From Tiliqua scincoides (lineage: Eukaryota; Chordata; Lepidosauria; Squamata; Scincidae): a DNA stretch of 64,000 nt. Below the pieces are notes generated by a model. That model saw nothing but the letters and a program-made list of their open reading frames with translations, did not search any database and had not been told where the DNA came from. Of this stretch, positions 33,000 through 42,859 are shown one piece after another; position 1 is the stretch's first letter; each line of letters opens with the position of its first letter. The position numbers and the translations under genes are program-made. The stretch is taken from the NCBI RefSeq assembly GCF_035046505.1, contig NC_089821.1:7524718-7588717 (forward strand). The letters run 5' to 3'.

Positions 33000-33555
33000 C
33001 CACATGCACTGCCTCCGACGTATTCTTGGCATCACCTGGCAGGACAAAGTTCCAAACAACACAGTCCTGGAACGTGCTGGAATCCCTAGCATGTATGCAC
33101 TACTGAAACAGAGACGCCTGCGTTGGCTTGGTCATGTCGTGAGAATGGATGATGGCCAGATCCCAAAGGATCTCCTCTATGGAGAACTCGTGCAAGGAAA
33201 GCGCCCTACAGGTAGACCACAGCTGCGATACAAGACATCTGCAAGAGGGATCTGAAGGACTTAGGGATAGACCTCAACAAGTGGGAAACCCTGGCCTCTG
33301 AGCGGCCCGCTTGGAGGCAGGCTGTGCAGCATGGCCTCTCCCAGTTTGAAGAGACACTTGGCCAACAGTCTGAGGCTAAGAGGCAAAGAAGGAAGGCCCA
33401 TAGCCAGGGAGACAGATCAGGGACAGACTGTACTTGCTCCCAGTGTGGAAGGGATTGTCACTCCCGAATCGGCCTTTTCAGCCACACTAGACGCTGTTCC
33501 AGAACCACCTTTCAGAGCGCGATACCATAGTCTTTCGAGACTGAAGGTTGCCAAC
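33000..33555 (+). mobile_element. 5' truncated LINE copy (3' 556 bp)
   Basis: Sense copy of the LINE C-terminus: MHCLRRILGITWQDKVPNNT, MDDGQIPKDLLYGELVQGKR, zinc finger [21 protein letters not shown] and tail hairpin. One base is missing near 33234 (TACAAGACATC for TACAAGGACATC), which shifts the frame. Its 5' truncation point is within about 6 nt of that of the copy at 9537-10102. Confidence 0.93.
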
Positions 33556-33589
33556 TACTACTATTTTAATTGACACAGAAAGTTCACTG

Positions 33590-33799
33590 CAGTGGCATAG
33601 CTAGAGGGGGTGCAAAGTTTTGCAGGGAGCCTCACGGCAGCATATAAGTGGCCCGTCCCCCTTCCCTTCAGAGCCATTCTGAGCAGGGGAAGCAAAACAG
33701 AGTCATTTGCTTGAAATGGCTATGAAAGGGAAGGGCCGCTTGCAGGGTGAGGCTCTCTGCTAAACGGAGTGATTTGCACCCACTCTAGCTATGCCACTG
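33590..33799. mobile_element. fold-back MITE family F
   Basis: Ends CAGTGGCATAGCTAGAGGGG and (minus strand) CAGTGGCATAGCTAGAGTGG; arms pair as in 31155-31369, with a short deletion in the left arm after GTGCAAAG. Confidence 0.85.
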
Positions 33800-34354
33800 G
33801 TCTATTGTGAAGTTCTCATTGAACGTTTTGCTAATCTCAGTGAAAATATGTGATAATGTCAGCTGTGTTGTAGGCACGTGAACAGAAATTCTTCAGTGTT
33901 TGCCCTCTATTCCCAGTGAAACTGTCATGGGTTGAATCCAAAGAAAGTTTTTGCTTTGAAGTTGAAATTTAAGCTGCCACCTTTTGATTGCTGTGCTCTC
34001 TGATCCAAACAGTGAGCATGATCTGAAGAGCACTGTTTTTGCTGTTGAGTGAATTAACCTCTCTTTGGTAGGAAGGCAGCTGGTGAATTCAACCCATTCT
34101 TGCTGGATGAGTAATTGATCCTTCTTATCAGCTAAATTTCCACCAAATGACATTCAAAGTGACCATGTGCAAAACACCAATGTTAAAAGTATGTAATACT
34201 AGTGATGCCACTGAAAGCTGCAGTTGGTCCATAATTCCTATTTCTATAAAGAACCTTGACCCCCAATGCTCTGGAATTCTTACCATTTCTGGGATTAAAG
34301 TCAGATTAATTGCACCTGCATGGGCTATGAAAGTGGCATGGTTTAAGCATAGAC
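33800..34354. other. no recognisable feature
   Basis: Non-coding sequence without named repeats. Confidence 0.4.
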
Positions 34355-34834
34355 CAGTGGTTCCCAACCTATAGGAGTCCATGGACCACTGAGGCAAACA
34401 TTGAAATTGTCATGGACCACGTGCAACCCCTTCCATCCCCACCACACAAAAAGTACAATTCAATTTGGCAGTCCATGGGGGCTCGCTTGGCAAGACACTG
34501 GAAATGTCAACTGTGGTGGGTCCATTCTTTGCCTTCTGTGATGGTCCATGGGGAAGTATTTTGCCTAGTGAGTGCTCCTCCACAGACTACCAGAAAGGGT
34601 GAAGAATGGACCCTCACACAGCTGGCACTTAGCAAGCATTAGACCACCAGAGAGGGCAGAGAACGGACTACCTACAGCCACAGCTGACACTTCAGTGATC
34701 TGTCAGGGAGCTTTCACTCGACAAGACACTGGAAGTGATCAATGGTGATCATTTTTTTTCTGAGAACGTGGGGACCACTTCTCAGGGTCTCACAGACCAC
34801 CTGTGGTCCCTGGACCACAGGTTGGGAACCACTA
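34355..34834 (+). mobile_element. hAT non-autonomous element with 8-bp TSD
   Basis: A 480-bp element: left end CAGTGGTTCCCAACCTATAG, right end (minus strand) TAGTGGTTCCCAACCTGTGG. Flanks GCATAGAC (34347-34354) and GCATAGAT (34835-34842) match at seven of eight positions. The inside has repeated GACACTGGAA(A/G)TG motifs but no transposase frame. Confidence 0.87.
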
Positions 34835-34990
34835 GCATAGATGAACTCCAGTGTGTTGGAGCATGTTCAGTTGTTGCTTATTTTAACCCTTCAGGCTTTC
34901 AGTGAAATGGACATGTCTGTCCAGATTGTTGTCTCCAAGATGCATTAACATCTGACCAATGACAAATAGCATTTTTTACAATTCATTGTA

Positions 34991-35329
34991 TTGTATTGTA
35001 TTGGCAACCTTCAGTCTCGAAAGACTATGGTATCGCGCTCTGAAAGGTGGTTCTGGAACAGCGTCTAGTGTGGCTGAAAAGGCCAATCCGGGAGTGACAA
35101 TCCCTTCCACACCAGGAGCAAGTGCAGTCTGTCCCTGGTCTGTCTCCCTGGCTATGGGCCTTCCTTCTTTGCCTCTTTGCTTCAGACTGTTGGCAAAGTG
35201 TCTCTTCAAACTGGGAAAGGCCATGCTGCACAGCCTGCTTCCAAGCGGCCGCTCAGAGGTCAGGGTTTCCCACTTGTTGAGGTCCATCCCTAAGGCCTTC
35301 AGATCCCTCTTGCAGATGTCCTTATATCG
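34991..35329 (-). mobile_element. 5' truncated LINE copy with 12-bp TSD
   Basis: The 3' 330 bp of the LINE on the minus strand, with tail hairpin intact and a (TACAA)n extension after GGTTGCCAA. CAATTCATTGTA at 34979-34990 and 35330-35341 is the target duplication. It lies at the edge of an antisense CR1. Confidence 0.93.
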
Positions 35330-35344
35330 CAATTCATTGTACAG

Positions 35345-35548
35345 CAGCTGAAAACTCCTCTCCTTTATGTCCCCCCTCAGGCGCCTCTTTTCTAGACTGA
35401 AGAGGCCCAAACGCTGTAGCCTTTCCTCATAAGGAAGGTGCCCCAGCCCAGTAATCATTTTGGTTGCTCTCTTTTGCACCTTTTCCATCTCCACTATATC
35501 CTTTTTGAGATGTGGCAACCAGAACTGGACGCAATACTCCAGGTTTGG
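35345..35548 (-). mobile_element. CR1 ORF2 C-terminal fragment
   Basis: Minus strand reads [20 protein letters not shown] and [14 protein letters not shown]. It ends abruptly on both sides, at the LINE end (35329) and at the L1 (from about 35549). Confidence 0.87.
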
Positions 35549-35785
35549 CCTAAATCGATGGTTCTTATTTTACCTAAATCTCTCACTTTCATTCTTTCTG
35601 TTAAGACATCCATTTCTGCAATTTCATAAATCTTATCTATTAATTTTTCTCTATTTGGAACGTCTATAGATTTCCACATTTGCACATATAATATTCTTGC
35701 CGCTGTACTAATATGTAGAATAAGGTGTTTCTTTTATTGGTCTTTAATTTCTGATGTCAAATTTAGGAGGAATATTTCTGGTTTG

Positions 35786-36108
35786 GCTTCTGCCTTTCCA
35801 TTGGACCATTCCAGCGACGTGGAGAGGGGGGATTTGCTGCATGGGTAACAGCCTATCCTCCATACCTTCTTTACCCAGGCTTCGCGCACTGGAGAGGACA
35901 CTCCAACTTCGCCATACGGCGTCGGCACAACACGGGAAGCAGCAGTTTACCGGTTATAAGTCTTCGCTCGATTGGCGTAGAGCATGACGCCAGGGGCTGC
36001 TTCCGACGGTGGGAGAGATCATTGCATCTCATTGGGCAGCTACCGCCCGCCTTAAGCTGGGCAGTCCCCAGCCAGTAAGGTGTTGCCTCGCCACGGTCCG
36101 TTAACCTC
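35786..36108 (+). promoter_or_regulatory. LINE 5' UTR, presumed internal promoter
   Basis: This 323-bp GC-rich stretch between the target duplication and the ORF start is where LINEs carry their internal pol II promoter. I see no TATA box. The role is inferred from position; only this full-length copy in the window retains it. Confidence 0.45.
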
Positions 36109-39100
36109 ATGGGGTGCGTGGGGTTTAGGGTGAAAACCGACAAGCGGATCGACAACTCTGCACCATGCAACAGAAAACAGAAAACTACTGCCCTAAAGCT
36201 GGGCACCTGGAATGTTAGGACAATGACACCTGGCTTCTCTGATGACCTGCAAGAAATAGACGACGCACGCAAAACAGCTGTCATCGACATGGAGCTGAGC
36301 AGACTGCAGATGGACATCGTCGCCCTTCAAGAGACTAGGCTGCCAGATTCCGGATCTGTCAAGGAGAGAAATTTCTCATTTTTCTGGCAGGGAAAACCAC
36401 CAAACGAAACCAGGGAACATGGCGTTGGCTTTGCGGTCAGAAATACCCTGCTGAAATCCATCATCCCACCTACTGTGGGAAGTGAAAGAATTTTGTCCCT
36501 GCAGCTCCAGTCATCAGCAGGACCTATCACTCTCATCAGTGCTTATGCACCGACTCTGTCGTCTCCAGCAGAAGCCAAAGACAAATTCTATGATGACCTG
36601 GCCACCACTGTCAAGAAAATCCCTGTAAAAGAGCCATTGTTCATCCTCGGCGATTTCAATGCTAGAGTTGGTGCTGATAACAGTTCATGGCCCACTTGCT
36701 TAGGTCAGTTTGGCACTGGGAGGATGAACGAAAATGGCCAACGCCTGCTAGAGTTTTGCTGTCATCACGGTCTCTGTGTCAGCAACACATTCTTCAACAC
36801 AAAGCCCCAACATAGAGTCTCTTGGAGACATCCAAGATCAAAGCACTGGCACCAGCTCGACCTGATCCTCACCAGACGCTCCAGCCTTCCCAGCATCAAG
36901 ATCACACGCAGTTATCATGGTGCTGCCTGCGACACTGACCACTCCCTGGTGTGCAGCAGAGTGAAACTGCAAACAAAGCGACTGTATCACACGAAAAAGG
37001 AAGGAAGACCTCGCATTGATACCAGCAAGACCCGGGATCAGAGAAAAGTGGAGGAATTTGCACAAGCGCTTGAGGAATCTCTTCCAGGCCCGGCCGACGC
37101 AAACGCATCCAGCAGATGGGAACATTTCAAGAATACCGTTTACAACACCGCCTTGTCCATATTCGGCAAGAAGACCAACAAGGCGGCAGACTGGTTTGAA
37201 GCCCACTCTGAGGAGTTGACACCAGTCATTGAGGAAAAGAGGAGAGCTCAAGCAGCATACAAGGTCTGTCCCAGTGAGCGCAACCTGCAGGTCCTCCGAA
37301 CTGCTCGCAGCAAAGTCCAACAGACTGCCAGGAGATGTGCTAACGACTACTGGCTCCAGCTCTGTTCCGAGATACAGATAGCAGCTGACACGGGCAACAT
37401 CAAGGGGATGTATGATGGTATCAAGCAGGCCCTAGGTCCAACACAGAAGAAAATTGCCCCTCTGAAGTCTGCCACAGGCGAGGTCATCCAGGATCGGGCG
37501 CAGCAGATGGAACGCTGGGTGCAGCACTACTCTGAGCTATATTCCAGAGAAAATGTAGTCACCGAAGAAGCACTGAACAACATTGAGTGCCTGCCTGTGC
37601 TGGAAGAGCTTGACAGTGAACCAACCCTAGAAGAACTTCACGTGGCCCTGGACTCCCTTGCCTTTGGCAAGGCACCTGGAAAAGACAGCATCCCTGCTGA
37701 AGTCCTAAAATGCTGCAAAGAGATCATCGTCACTGAGCTGCATGAAATCCTCTGTCTCTGCTGGAGAGAAGGTGGAGTACCTCAAGACATGAGGGATGCA
37801 AACATCATCACGCTGTACAAGAACAAAGGTGACAGGGGTGACTGCAACAACTACCGCGGCATCTCTCTCCTTAGCGTTGTAGGAAAGCTGTTTGCCCGAG
37901 TTGTACTAAAGAGGCTCCAGGTACTTGCAGAGAGCGTCTATCCAGAATCGCAGTGTGGATTCCGAGCCAACAGGTCCACCACTGATATGGTATTCTCCCT
38001 TAGACAACTGCAGGAGAAATGCAGGGAACAACGACAGCCACTCTTTATAGCCTTCATAGATCTCACAAAGGCTTTCGACCTGGTCAGCAGAGACGGCCTC
38101 TTCAAGATTCTCCCCAAGATTGGATGTCCACCCAGGCTCCTCAGCATCATCAGATCCTTCCACAAGGACATGAAGGGCACTGTTGTCTTCGATGGCTCCA
38201 CATCAGACCCTTTTGACATCCGAAGCGGAGTGAAGCAGGGCTGTGTTCTTGCACCAACCTTGTTTGGGATTTTCTTCGCTGTCCTGCTGAAGCAGGCCTT
38301 TGGAACTGCAACAGAAGGCATCTATCTCCGGACCAGATCAGACGGAAAGCTCTTCAACCTCTCCAGACTGAGAGCAAAATCCAAAGTCCAGCTGAAATGT
38401 CTGCGTGACTTCCTCTTTGCCGACGATGCAGCTGTCACTACCCACTCTGCCAAAGATCTCCAGCAGCTCATGGATCGTTTTAGCAAGGCCTGCCAAGATT
38501 TTGGACTGACAATCAGCCTGAAGAAAACACAGGTCATGGTTCAGGATGTGGACTCACCTCCCTGCATTACAATCTCTGAGCATGAACTGGAGGTTGTCCA
38601 TGACTTTGTGTACCTTGGCTCAACGATCTCCGACACTCATTCTCTCGATGCCGAGCTAAACAGGCGCATCGGTAAAGCAGCTACCACGTTTTCCAGACTC
38701 ACAAAGAGAGTCTGGTCCAACAAGAAGCTGACGGAACATACCAAGATCCAGGTCTACAGAGCTTGCGTCCTGAGTACACTTCTGTACTGCAGCGAGTCAT
38801 GGACTCTTCGCCCACAACAGGAGAGGAAACTGAGCGCTTTCCACATGCGCTGCCTCCGACGCATCCTCGGCATCACCTGGCAGGACAAAGTTCCAAACAA
38901 CACAGTCCTGGAACGTGCTGGAATCCCTAGCATGTATTCACTGCTGAAACAGAGACGCCTGCGTTGGCTTGGTCATGTCGTGAGAATGGATGATGGCCGG
39001 ATCCCAAAGGATCTCCTCTATGGAGAACTCGTGCAAGGAAAGCGCCCTACAGGTAGACCACAGCTGCGATACAAGGACATCTGCAAGAGGGATCTGAAGG

Positions 39101-39372
39101 CCTTAGGGATGGACCTCAACAAGTGGGAAACCCTGGCCTCTGAGCGGCCCGCTTGGAGGCAGGCTGTGCAGCATGGCCTTTCCCAGTTTGAAGAGACACT
39201 TTGCCAACAGTCTGAGGCTAAGAGGCAAAGAAGGAAGGCCCATAGCCAGGGAGACAGACCAGGGACAGACTGCACTTGCTCCCGGTGTGGAAGGGATTGT
39301 CACTCCCGGATTGGCCTTTTCAGCCACACTAGACGCTGTGCCAGAACCACCTTTCAGAGCGCGATACCATAG
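36109..39372 (+). CDS. LINE endonuclease / reverse transcriptase polyprotein
   Basis: This 1087-residue protein nicks target DNA and copies element RNA into the nick (target-primed reverse transcription). The APE-type endonuclease occupies about residues 28-285: TWNVR (33-37), ALQETRL (72-78), SAYAPT (144-149), GDFNARVG (181-188), LDLILTRR (250-257), TDHSLV (276-281). The RT spans about 520-860: PGKDSIPAEV, NYRGISLL, QCGFRANRSTTD, FIDLTKAFD, GVKQGCVLAP and the catalytic FADD at 770-773. A conserved domain follows (RRILGITWQDKVPNN, WLGHVVRMDD). A C2HC zinc finger uses C1057, C1060, H1073 and C1077. No RNase H is evident. The Met at 36109 is the first in the frame and leaves a normal 5' UTR; a second Met at residue 39 is too close to the endonuclease motif. 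No internal stop. Host databases often mislabel such proteins as craniofacial development protein 2-like. Confidence 0.95.
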   Translation: MGCVGFRVKTDKRIDNSAPCNRKQKTTALKLGTWNVRTMTPGFSDDLQEIDDARKTAVIDMELSRLQMDIVALQETRLPDSGSVKERNFSFFWQGKPPNETREHGVGFAVRNTLLKSIIPPTVGSERILSLQLQSSAGPITLISAYAPTLSSPAEAKDKFYDDLATTVKKIPVKEPLFILGDFNARVGADNSSWPTCLGQFGTGRMNENGQRLLEFCCHHGLCVSNTFFNTKPQHRVSWRHPRSKHWHQLDLILTRRSSLPSIKITRSYHGAACDTDHSLVCSRVKLQTKRLYHTKKEGRPRIDTSKTRDQRKVEEFAQALEESLPGPADANASSRWEHFKNTVYNTALSIFGKKTNKAADWFEAHSEELTPVIEEKRRAQAAYKVCPSERNLQVLRTARSKVQQTARRCANDYWLQLCSEIQIAADTGNIKGMYDGIKQALGPTQKKIAPLKSATGEVIQDRAQQMERWVQHYSELYSRENVVTEEALNNIECLPVLEELDSEPTLEELHVALDSLAFGKAPGKDSIPAEVLKCCKEIIVTELHEILCLCWREGGVPQDMRDANIITLYKNKGDRGDCNNYRGISLLSVVGKLFARVVLKRLQVLAESVYPESQCGFRANRSTTDMVFSLRQLQEKCREQRQPLFIAFIDLTKAFDLVSRDGLFKILPKIGCPPRLLSIIRSFHKDMKGTVVFDGSTSDPFDIRSGVKQGCVLAPTLFGIFFAVLLKQAFGTATEGIYLRTRSDGKLFNLSRLRAKSKVQLKCLRDFLFADDAAVTTHSAKDLQQLMDRFSKACQDFGLTISLKKTQVMVQDVDSPPCITISEHELEVVHDFVYLGSTISDTHSLDAELNRRIGKAATTFSRLTKRVWSNKKLTEHTKIQVYRACVLSTLLYCSESWTLRPQQERKLSAFHMRCLRRILGITWQDKVPNNTVLERAGIPSMYSLLKQRRLRWLGHVVRMDDGRIPKDLLYGELVQGKRPTGRPQLRYKDICKRDLKALGMDLNKWETLASERPAWRQAVQHGLSQFEETLCQQSEAKRQRRKAHSQGDRPGTDCTCSRCGRDCHSRIGLFSHTRRCARTTFQSAIP

Positions 39373-39398
39373 TCTTTCGAGACTGAAGGTTGCCAATA
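39364..39398 (+). promoter_or_regulatory. 3' tail hairpin shared by LINE and 5S SINEs
   Basis: The stretch from ATACCATAG to GGTTGCCAA holds AGTCT-TTCG-AGACT (39371-39384), a 5-bp stem with a TTCG loop. The TAG stop (39370-39372) overlaps the stem. The same sequence ends each 5S-derived SINE here. LINE 3' hairpins are known RT recognition sites in several LINE/SINE pairs; that role here is inferred. Confidence 0.8.
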
Positions 39399-39915
39399 CA
39401 AATTTCTGGTTTGAATGATATTACACAATTCAATCTCTTGCAGTATTTTATGTATTGTTTTCTAGTATTTCTTTGCTTTCTCACTTGTCCACCACATATG
39501 GTAAAAAGTCCCCTAAATCTCTTTACACGTCCAATACTTATTTGATGAACCTGAATACATTTTTGCTATTTTCTCTGGAGTCAAATGTTATCTATAAAAC
39601 ATTTTATATAAATTCCCTTTAAAAGATACAATTTTTGTTATCTTAATATTTATATTCCAAATTTGTTTCCAGTCATCAATCGGTATATTATATCCAAATT
39701 TTTTTGCCCAGAGCACCATTGAGTCTTTCACTATCTTATCCTTCATTCTCATCTCAAGGAGAAAATTGGCTGGTCTGATTGCAGTGGTATTTATAATTAA
39801 TTGATCACAGGAAATCACACTTGAATTCCATTGGGGCAAGTCACTCCATCCTTTCAAATTTAAATCAAAATGTTTAAGTCTCCCCTCCCCCCCTCCAAAA
39901 AAAAATACAGTGCCC

Positions 39916-40289
39916 AATTTATGGGCAGTGAAATGAATGAATGAATGGTATCAAAAAGTTCTACAGCCATAGCGGTTCAGATCAGGGGATATAGGAGATT
40001 GCTGGTGAGAAGGGGAGAATGAAAGAACTGGAGAACAGAAATGTTGTAGGCCTTTATTGCTCCTGGAAAGAACTGATAATAGACCTAGCAGTTGTTCCAA
40101 TACCATCTTCCAGAGTCTTATCAAGCCAGCAGAGTCATAGTTCACTATTACATTCTCTTTACCCCAGAACACACACACACACAAAAGCACATACAAATAT
40201 TGCTCTCCAAGCACATCTCTCATTTGACCATCCAGATAGATCCACCAAGTGCCATAAGCCTAGCTGTAATTATCAGGTGTTTAGTATCC
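39916..40289. other. no recognisable feature
   Basis: Contains a short (AC)n run near 40169-40182; nothing else I can name. Confidence 0.4.
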
Positions 40290-40445
40290 ATAAGAAGAAA
40301 GCCCCGCTAGATCAGGGCAAAGGCCCATCTACTCCAGCTTCCTGTATCTCACAGTGACCCACCAAATGCTTCAGGGAGCAAACAAGACAACAAGACACAA
40401 CTTGTGTCCTGCTGCCCTCCCCTGCACCTGGCATTCTGAGGTAGG
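40290..40445 (-). mobile_element. CR1 LINE 3' UTR fragment
   Basis: Antisense: ATAAGAAGAAAGCCCCGCT, CTAGATCAGGGC, CTCCAGCTTCCTGTATCTC, CACCTGGCATTCTGAGGTA. Confidence 0.88.
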
Positions 40446-40544
40446 AACCTTTTGGGAATCAAACTTTATTGGCCTTTTCAAGTTCTCTTTGCTTTGGTGT
40501 GCCATCATTAACCATGGTCACCAATCTTAACCATGGTTCCTCCC

Positions 40545-40648
40545 CCTCATTTTCAGAGCCAGTCTGGGGAAGGGTAAGGGCCACTTTATCCTGGCATTCA
40601 GGAGCCTGCAAAACTTAGCATTTTTTACCCCCTCCAGGAACTCCAGAG
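40545..40648 (+). repeat. fold-back MITE family F, right arm only
   Basis: CAGAGCCAGTCTGGGGAAGG through AGGAGCCTGCAAAACTTAGC to TTTTTACCCCCTCC fits the right arm of family F; the outermost end is degraded. Confidence 0.6.
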
Positions 40649-41449
40649 GGCTTTTGATTTTCAGATCCTCCTGCCTTTTCAGAACCTATATTTTAAAATT
40701 CAGTGTCTAAAACTATTGTTTTATTCTTTACCTTCCTCCCCCCTCCCACACACAAAATGTCCTTTCTTCCCTTCTGTGGGATCCCTTATGGTGACAACCA
40801 AATTTCTCCACTCAGTCGCAAAGCCGTTCAAAAGAAGGAAATCTCCAAGGTTTAGGTTTTGTGTGTGAGATTTTTCCATACAGCTCTACATCTCATTATC
40901 TGTGTATACCATTGGCTGAGATTCTCAAGGTATTGCTTATTGCAGCCGATCTGCTAGGCATGGCAAGCCTTAAGGATGAATGAATAAATAACTTTGCTGA
41001 ATGTGGCTGAATATGTGATAATATAATTAGTATTCTTGTCAAGTCAACTGAAAAAGGCAGTGTTTCTCCTGGGATGATTGTCCTCCTCTTTAAATGGGTT
41101 TTCTTTTAAATTCCTAGGGTATATATGAGCTAAGCAAGAAGATCAATGTAAATTAATATGCCATTGTAGTTTAAATTAGTGACTACATCAGATTTGGGTA
41201 GGGAAAGATATTGATACTTTATCTGCCCAGGTTGATTTTTTCTTTTAAAAAACATTTCTATCTTTTTGACTGTTTCTGGAGCAAAAGTAATTGAGTGTTC
41301 ATGTTGCAGTTTAATTTACTTAAACTGTAAATTAATAACACTGTATAGAGTTATATGATTAAAAATAATATAAAAAATTTGTTATGATTGGAAGTGCACA
41401 TCAAAATATAATGTCTTTAGGAGGAGAACAGAACTCAAGCATTTAAAAT
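40649..41449. other. no recognisable feature
   Basis: AT-rich non-coding DNA. Confidence 0.4.
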
Positions 41450-42857
41450 ACAAGTGCGCGCCACTTAACAATGCAGCAACTGTGACCCTGCACATGTCCG
41501 ATCTTGTCTGATCTCGGAAGCTAAGTAGGGTCAGGCCTGGTTAGTACTTGGATGGGAGACTGCCTCGGAATACTGGGTGCTATAGGTTTATACCATAGTC
41601 TTTCGAGACTGAAGGTTGCCAGCAATCTCCCTATACTGAACACTATCTCCCGATCTTGTCTGATCTCGGAAGCTAAACAGGGTGAGGCCTGGTTAGTACT
41701 TGGATGGGAGACCGCCTGAGAATACCGAATGCTGTAGGCTTATACCGTAGTCTTTCGAGACTGAAGGTTGCCAACCATTTGATGCAAAAAGGAACTCAGC
41801 CAACGTATTTCTGAGAGCAGCACATTATATGTCAAAGAGCTGCATATAACTTCTGAGCTGTGGTTTGTCCACCCTGGGTATATAGGAAATCAGGGAACTT
41901 CTGGATACCTGTCTCTTCGGTAAGTCTCTCCAGTAGCTCCAACCCTGGATGCCTTCTGAGATATCTACTGGATGCCTTCTGAGAAGGAGTGCTGTTGACT
42001 GGCTTTCTGTACGGCGGGGTCATCCTGTCACCCAGTGTCTGTATTTTCATATTCTTCCATTGGGTCATTACCAGCATTCTTGCAATCTTCTTTCTGTTTC
42101 TCCATGTTGGGAACCTTGTAAAGTGTTCCTTGGCTGAGCAGGGCTGTTCACCAATCAATCTCGGTGGCACTGTGTCACTTCAGGTGCAGCTACATCAACA
42201 TCTGTCCAGTGCAGAGCCACAGAAAGACCAAAAGCAGCATGGCTCCTGATAGTCAGGGTTGGTCGCGAATCCATTTCGTTGCGTCAATACTTCTGCTGAA
42301 TTGCACTCTGACTTTCTTTTTCAAAGTCAAGTATAAGCAAAGTTTTAAAGAACTTCTGAACATTACCCCAGCCTTATTGCAATATTTCTAAGAAACTGTA
42401 CCAGTGGACTCCTCTTGGGTTTATTTATATACTGTATCACAGGTCATTAACAGAAAATAACCCACTGAGATACACCATTCTTGTTTACAGTGAGATGCCG
42501 GTGGTGACAGCACCAGTCTTTTGAGACTGAAGGTTGCCAACCAACCACTTAACGACAGGGATATGTTCTCCGATCCCATTGTTATGTGATTAGGTCATTA
42601 AGTGAACATTCAGTCAAATCTATTGCCTTTTTGTGTAAACAGACACTCCCTGCCAGACACCAGCTGGCTGCATAGACTACCGGAGATAGCTTGCCTCTTT
42701 TTTGCATTAAGAGCCTCTCTGTTGTGTAAACAGACACTATGCTGCGGGCTAAGGGAGACGCAATTGCTTCATTAAGAACATCTTTATTGTGCTTTGACCA
42801 GCATCATATATGCAGCATGTTGTTAAGTGAACAGTTGTTAAGTGGTACAGCCTATAG
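41450..42857. mobile_element. DNA transposon with CCACTTAAC ends, split by a retrocopy
   Basis: Left end ACAAGTGCGCGCCACTTAAC (41450-41469) and right end (minus strand) GGCTGTACCACTTAACAAC (to about 42850) form an inverted pair; inside lie repeated TTAAGTG(A/G) motifs. About 1.07 kb of 5S-linked retrocopy (41470-42544) sits in its left end. Without the insert it is about 330 bp and non-coding. Confidence 0.65.
41470..42544 (+). mobile_element. 5S SINE dimer carrying flanking DNA (copy A)
   Basis: Order: 5S SINE unit 1 (41470-41623), unit 2 with the TCTCCCTATACTGAACACT head (41624-41776), a body of about 736 bp (41777-42512), then a second LINE-type tail CCAGTCTTTTGAGACTGAAG. The segment is bounded by CCACTTAAC (41461-41469 and 42545-42553). 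Unit 2 and body match, in reverse orientation, 46384-47261, sharing the unusual CCTGAGAATACCGA and ACCGTAGTC variants. The body includes the left third of the hAT element at 47019 and DNA beyond it. An open frame of 112 codons on the minus strand is not convincing. Confidence 0.85.
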
Positions 42858-42859
42858 TG

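Larger units (their letters stand above)
35786..39401 (+). mobile_element. full-length APE-type LINE, apparently intact
   Basis: A 3.6-kb non-LTR retrotransposon: 5' UTR 35786-36108, one 1087-codon ORF, and a tail only about 26 nt past the stop. ATTTCTGGTTTG at 35774-35785 and 39402-39413 is a 12-bp target duplication, which fixes both ends and shows a complete insertion. Endonuclease, RT and zinc-finger motifs are all present and the frame is unbroken, so it is young and may be active. Architecture recalls RTE and Ingi/Vingi-like LINEs; I cannot settle the clade by eye. Five truncated relatives lie in the window (9537, 15579, 19916, 33000, 34991) plus 51688, and the 5S SINEs share its tail. 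Confidence 0.94.
35549..39915 (-). mobile_element. L1 LINE ORF2 C-terminal remnant, split by the full-length LINE
   Basis: Two antisense pieces, 39402-39915 and 35549-35785, together give the L1 ORF2 C-terminal region. The right piece reads WAKKFGYNIPIDDWKQIWN, LYKMFYR and further on GTFYHMWWTSEKAKKY, the Cys/His-rich MWW block of L1. The left piece reads PEIFLLNLTSEIKDQ, STAARILYVQMWKSIDVPNR and EKLIDKIYEIAEMD, typical of the L1 end. Stops interrupt both, so it is a dead copy; the 1087-codon LINE landed within it. Confidence 0.88.

Noticed and set aside
41832-42170. 112-codon minus-strand frame with a shorter relative at 46726-46995
   Set aside because: The two copies differ in length and no domain is visible; conservation is explained by the recent duplication of the segment.
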